This document shows, in pieces, positions 42,913 to 45,850 of a stretch of DNA of 45,850 nucleotides (position 1 is the first letter of the stretch; every line of letters begins with the position of its first letter). Both the position numbers and the translations under genes were made by a program. The DNA lies in NCBI GenBank assembly GCA_945875845.1, contig CAMCMB010000056.1, positions 1 to 45,850 of the forward strand, read 5' to 3'. This DNA is from Pirellula staleyi DSM 6068. Its GTDB lineage: Bacteria; Planctomycetota; Planctomycetia; Pirellulales; Pirellulaceae. The notes under the pieces were generated by a model. That model saw only the letters and a list, made by a program, of their open reading frames with translations, ran no database searches and was not told where the DNA came from.

Positions 42913-43332
42913 CTTAGGTGTCCTTTTGGAGAAATGAAAGGCGAGTGAAATGGCAGGTTGAAAGGCTTTTCAACGATACACCATATCGTCTCCCTTTTGA
43001 ACTGGCACGACGGAAATTGTGGCGGTTCACGGCGAGCCTGTGAATTTATTCCGTTTGACTCACCGGAGGGCTCCCGCCCAATGGCACTCACTTTCGGTTC
43101 GAACCAATCTTTTCGTAGCGGCGCGGCGCGAGCCGCCCGGTGAATATCCAAGTGATTTGCCTACGGTCACCGGACAGCTTGCGCTTTTCCGCGACAAATG
43201 AGTGCCATTTGGCTCGCGCCATTCCGCTACCAAATGTTCGCCGCAGGGCGGGAGTCCTCCGGTGATGAGCACGGTTTTCCGCTTTCGGATATAATGAAAC
43301 GGTTCGCCAACCCCGACAAGCGGAAGAAGAAA
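42913..43332. other. Intergenic region between divergent genes, repeat-filled
   Basis: 420 bases. The first 140 (42913-43050) have no recognised repeat and should hold the promoter of the oxidoreductase; the rest to 43265 is family B sequence. Open frames across it (for example 42669-43151 on the minus strand) translate repeats in several frames and are not credible. Confidence 0.6.
43059..43265. repeat. Family B repeat cluster, two full copies and fragments in both orientations
   Basis: A plus-oriented core at 43115-43143 (GTAGCGGCGCGGC-GCGA-GCCGCCCGGTGA) carries the long-form extension to its left (CCAATGGCACTCACTTTC from 43079). A minus-oriented short-form copy lies at 43167-43195 (minus strand GTCGCGGAAAAGC-GCAA-GCTGTCCGGTGA) with extension AATGAGTGCCATTTGG. 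Fragments include GGCTCGCGCCATTCCGCTAC at 43211-43230 and TCACCGGAGGGCTCC at about 43060. Confidence 0.8.
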
Positions 43333-45850
43333 ATGATGGAAGCAAAAAAATATCGACGCATCATTTGCCTCATCACTCTGCTTGCCGCAACCAACCAAGC
43401 GGCATGGGCGCAAGACGACAGCGGTTCCAAGCCGGAGTCCACCGAAAAGCCAGCATCTACTGAATTTTCCGCCAGTGATTCCTCACGTCCGACACTCGAA
43501 GAGCTCAAGGTAGCCGGCGCCCACCGTTCGATTGATCGAAAACCCCAACTGCGTTCCGTTGAAACAGAAACTCCCAAGCCGCAACTCGAGGCCTTCAAGA
43601 ATGGCGTTGAGCCGGTTTTGAAGAGGGCCTGTTTTGAGTGTCATGGTCCAGATGCGCAGGAGGGGAATGTTCGGATCGATACTTGGAATCCCGATTTGTT
43701 GAACGGCAACGACGTGAACTGGTGGCTCGAAGTCCTTGCGGTGTTGAGCAAGGGCGAAATGCCTCCCGCCGAGGCCGCCAAGCTTGACGACAAGGATCGG
43801 AGCAAGGTACTTGAGTGGCTGACATCGGAGATTCAAGTTGCTTCCACATTGCGCCGCGCTCAGCAAGGAAAATCATCATTCCGGCGGATAACACGCTACG
43901 AATATAGCTACACGCTTCAGGATCTGCTCGGGCTGCCATATGACTTCGCCAAAGACTTACCGCCTGAGTCGGCTTCGGAAGACGGCTTTCTGAACAGCTC
44001 CGAAATGCTGCATATGTCACCCATCCAATTCGAAACTTTTCGCGAGCTAAGCCATAAAGCCTTGAAGAAAGCTACGGTAACTGGCGAAAGGCCCGATCTG
44101 ATTTACTGGGGCATTTCGATGAAGGCAGCCTCGGCAGTGGATTGGTCCGAGCACGAAAAACAGCTCGAAAAAGTCCGTCAGGAGCACAAAGACGATCCCG
44201 AAAAATTGAAGCAAGAGCTCGAACGAAAGGTGGCACGGAAACGTGGCCGGCCAAACAGTGCTCACTATCTCAACTTGGCGACAGACCAGACCGTGAATGC
44301 ATCATGGAGTTACCCGGGTGGAAAGTACGCTTGGAAACCAGCGACGACGCGTCCCGAGGTTCCGACAGATTCCGAAATCGTTGCCATTATCCCACCGAAA
44401 CGGGAGCTGATCATCGAACTTGGCGATACCATTCCCGAGGAGGGGATGCTGCGGGTTCGCGTCCGTGCATCGTATACGAACATCGATGAAAATCGATTTC
44501 CCAGCTTGCAACTGGAATTGGGTTGGCAAGCGACCAACGACTCTCAAGCCTCCGTACGGATCAGCGACCATGATCTCGTCATCGATGCCGCTCCGGACAA
44601 TCCTCAGTTTTATAGTTGGGACGTTCCCCTGAGTGAAATCTACCCGCGGAATTCGATGCGTAAGACATGGAAGATGGGAGATTTACCAAGCCCCTCGGAA
44701 TACGTGAAGTTGGTGAACAGTTCGGTCTCGCAAGGCGATATTCAGATCGATTATGTCGAGATCACGGCACCGCTTTATGAGCAATGGCCACCGCAATCGC
44801 ACACTCGAATCTTTATGGACAGCGAGAACAGGACGGACGAAGCGGTCTATGCTCGAGAAGTATTGACGAAGTTCATGTCGCGCGCCTGGCGACGACATTT
44901 GACGGATCTCGAAGTCGATCAAAAAATGGTATTGTTTGAAAAGATTTTCGCTCAGTGCGATGATTTTGAGGAAGCGATGATCGAAGTCCTGGCGACCGTT
45001 CTTTCATCCCCCCAGTTCCTTTATCTTGTTCGGTTGGACCAGCCGAGCCAAACGAACGAAGTGACCAGTTCGGAGCGATTGTCCGACTTCGAGCTGGCAA
45101 CTCGTCTTTCGATGTTCCTTTGGTGCAGCACGCCCGACGACGAACTTCTGTCCCTCGCCTCGAATCGCCAGTTGAACCACCGCCTTATTTTGACGGGACA
45201 GGTAGAACGCATGCTGGCCGACCCGCGGTCGCGACGTTTTACAAAACACTTTGTGCGTCAATGGTTGGGCATGCAGCTCTTGGATTTTCTGCATGTCGAC
45301 CAGAAGACTTATCCTGGATTCGATCGAGCTCTGAAAGAAGCGATGCAGGAAGAGCCTGTTGCCTTCGTTCACGAGGTAATGCAAAAGAATCACAGTGTGT
45401 TGGATTTCATTCACGCTGATTACGCTATGGTCAACGAACGACTCGCCAAGCACTATGGATTGAGCGGTGTGTATGGAAATCATTTTCGGCGCGTACCGCT
45501 CGAGACTCAACGCGAGCGAGGCGGTTTGCTGACTCAAGCTGGCCTGCTGGCTATGAATTCGGACGGCAAGGATTCCCACCCGCTCAAACGCGGCATCTGG
45601 ATGCTCAAAAGCGTGCTCAATGATCCGCCACCTCCACCACCGCCCGCGGTTCCGGTCATTGATCTTGCCGATCCGGAGATTGCTAAGTTAACCTTGAAGC
45701 AACGCATTGAAAATCACAGGAACCAAGCGGCCTGCATGTCCTGTCATGCTAAGATTGATCCTTGGGGAATCGCTTTCGAAAACTTCGATGCGGTGGGAAG
45801 CTGGAGAACAGAGATCCAAGGCCAAGCAGTCGATGCCTCGAGCCTCCTGT
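43333..45850 (+). CDS. PSCyt-type cytochrome with DUF1587/DUF1595/DUF1592/DUF1588 domains (3'-partial)
   Basis: Open from 43333 to the right edge (839 full codons). An in-frame ATG at 43294 exists, but 43333 has GGAAG upstream at good spacing and gives a proper signal peptide (MMEAKKYRRIICLITLL..., ending AAWAQ). Order: N-terminal cytochrome c with C100-F-E-C-H104 (planctomycete cytochrome C); DUF1587-like FRRITRYEYSYTLQDLLGLP; carbohydrate-binding-like beta stretch; DUF1595-like FMSRAWRRHLTDLEVD; DUF1592-like LSDFELATRLSMFLWCSTPD; DUF1588-like HPLKRGIWMLKSVLNDPPPPPP with a second heme motif C801-M-S-C-H805. The usual last domain (DUF1585) would lie beyond the window. These secreted multi-domain cytochromes are hallmark planctomycete proteins, normally followed by a DUF1552 or DUF1501 partner; function thought to be periplasmic redox or polysaccharide use but unproven. 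Confidence 0.92.
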   Translation, partial: MMEAKKYRRIICLITLLAATNQAAWAQDDSGSKPESTEKPASTEFSASDSSRPTLEELKVAGAHRSIDRKPQLRSVETETPKPQLEAFKNGVEPVLKRACFECHGPDAQEGNVRIDTWNPDLLNGNDVNWWLEVLAVLSKGEMPPAEAAKLDDKDRSKVLEWLTSEIQVASTLRRAQQGKSSFRRITRYEYSYTLQDLLGLPYDFAKDLPPESASEDGFLNSSEMLHMSPIQFETFRELSHKALKKATVTGERPDLIYWGISMKAASAVDWSEHEKQLEKVRQEHKDDPEKLKQELERKVARKRGRPNSAHYLNLATDQTVNASWSYPGGKYAWKPATTRPEVPTDSEIVAIIPPKRELIIELGDTIPEEGMLRVRVRASYTNIDENRFPSLQLELGWQATNDSQASVRISDHDLVIDAAPDNPQFYSWDVPLSEIYPRNSMRKTWKMGDLPSPSEYVKLVNSSVSQGDIQIDYVEITAPLYEQWPPQSHTRIFMDSENRTDEAVYAREVLTKFMSRAWRRHLTDLEVDQKMVLFEKIFAQCDDFEEAMIEVLATVLSSPQFLYLVRLDQPSQTNEVTSSERLSDFELATRLSMFLWCSTPDDELLSLASNRQLNHRLILTGQVERMLADPRSRRFTKHFVRQWLGMQLLDFLHVDQKTYPGFDRALKEAMQEEPVAFVHEVMQKNHSVLDFIHADYAMVNERLAKHYGLSGVYGNHFRRVPLETQRERGGLLTQAGLLAMNSDGKDSHPLKRGIWMLKSVLNDPPPPPPPAVPVIDLADPEIAKLTLKQRIENHRNQAACMSCHAKIDPWGIAFENFDAVGSWRTEIQGQAVDASSLL

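Noticed and set aside
42669-43151. Minus-strand 160-codon frame upstream of the oxidoreductase
   Set aside because: It begins in repeat B, crosses the promoter gap and ends out of frame inside the oxidoreductase gene.

Overview
The window looks like chromosomal DNA of a planctomycete, most likely from the Pirellulaceae (Pirellula/Rhodopirellula-like). The evidence is the gene content: giant exported proteins with an N-terminal LExLExRxLLA-type motif and C-terminal GEVED plus dockerin modules; a PVC-type heme-binding dehydrogenase fused to cupredoxin and cytochrome c domains; a DUF1592/DUF1588-type (PSCyt) cytochrome; a Tat-exported Gfo/Idh/MocA oxidoreductase; a TPR Ser/Thr kinase with the GGLG-type glycine loop; and a planctomycete-type ECF sigma factor. 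No rRNA, tRNA, CRISPR array, transposase or phage gene was seen.

Layout. Bases 1-1208 hold the 3' part of a plus-strand gene whose visible 5' half is about 45 copies of a 15-bp in-frame minisatellite. A convergent intergenic region with palindromic repeats and a strong bidirectional terminator separates it from a minus-strand pair (5204-1684): a SnoaL-like/DUF4440-type exported protein and a Gly/Asn/Pro-rich TPR protein. A hairpin-rich intergenic stretch (5205-5947) precedes a plus-strand esterase/SMP-30 lactonase fusion (5948-7723).

From 36885 down to 7875 five genes lie on the minus strand: a 3.2-kilo-residue subtilisin-like surface protease; a transmembrane Ser/Thr kinase whose start overlaps the protease stop (ATGA); a TonB-dependent outer-membrane receptor; an ECF sigma factor; and a 3954-residue CARDB-repeat surface protein. 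The two giants share the same C-terminal cassette (GEVED, an unnamed beta-rich stretch, dockerin, GEGES), so protease and adhesin are distant C-terminal paralogues flanking their probable regulators. This is the most system-like part of the window; my reading as a surface-remodelling locus with kinase/sigma signalling is inference.

From 37056 onward the theme is periplasmic oxidative catabolism: a 1373-residue discoidin/SGNH/PVC-heme/cupredoxin/cytochrome c fusion, a Tat-exported sugar-type oxidoreductase, and a PSCyt-type cytochrome that runs off the right edge.

Intergenic regions carry at least two dispersed palindromic repeat families. One has a stem with apparent compensatory base changes among its copies and also supplies the last codons and the stop of the kinase gene. 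Most other open frames are antisense shadows of the long genes or translations of these repeats.
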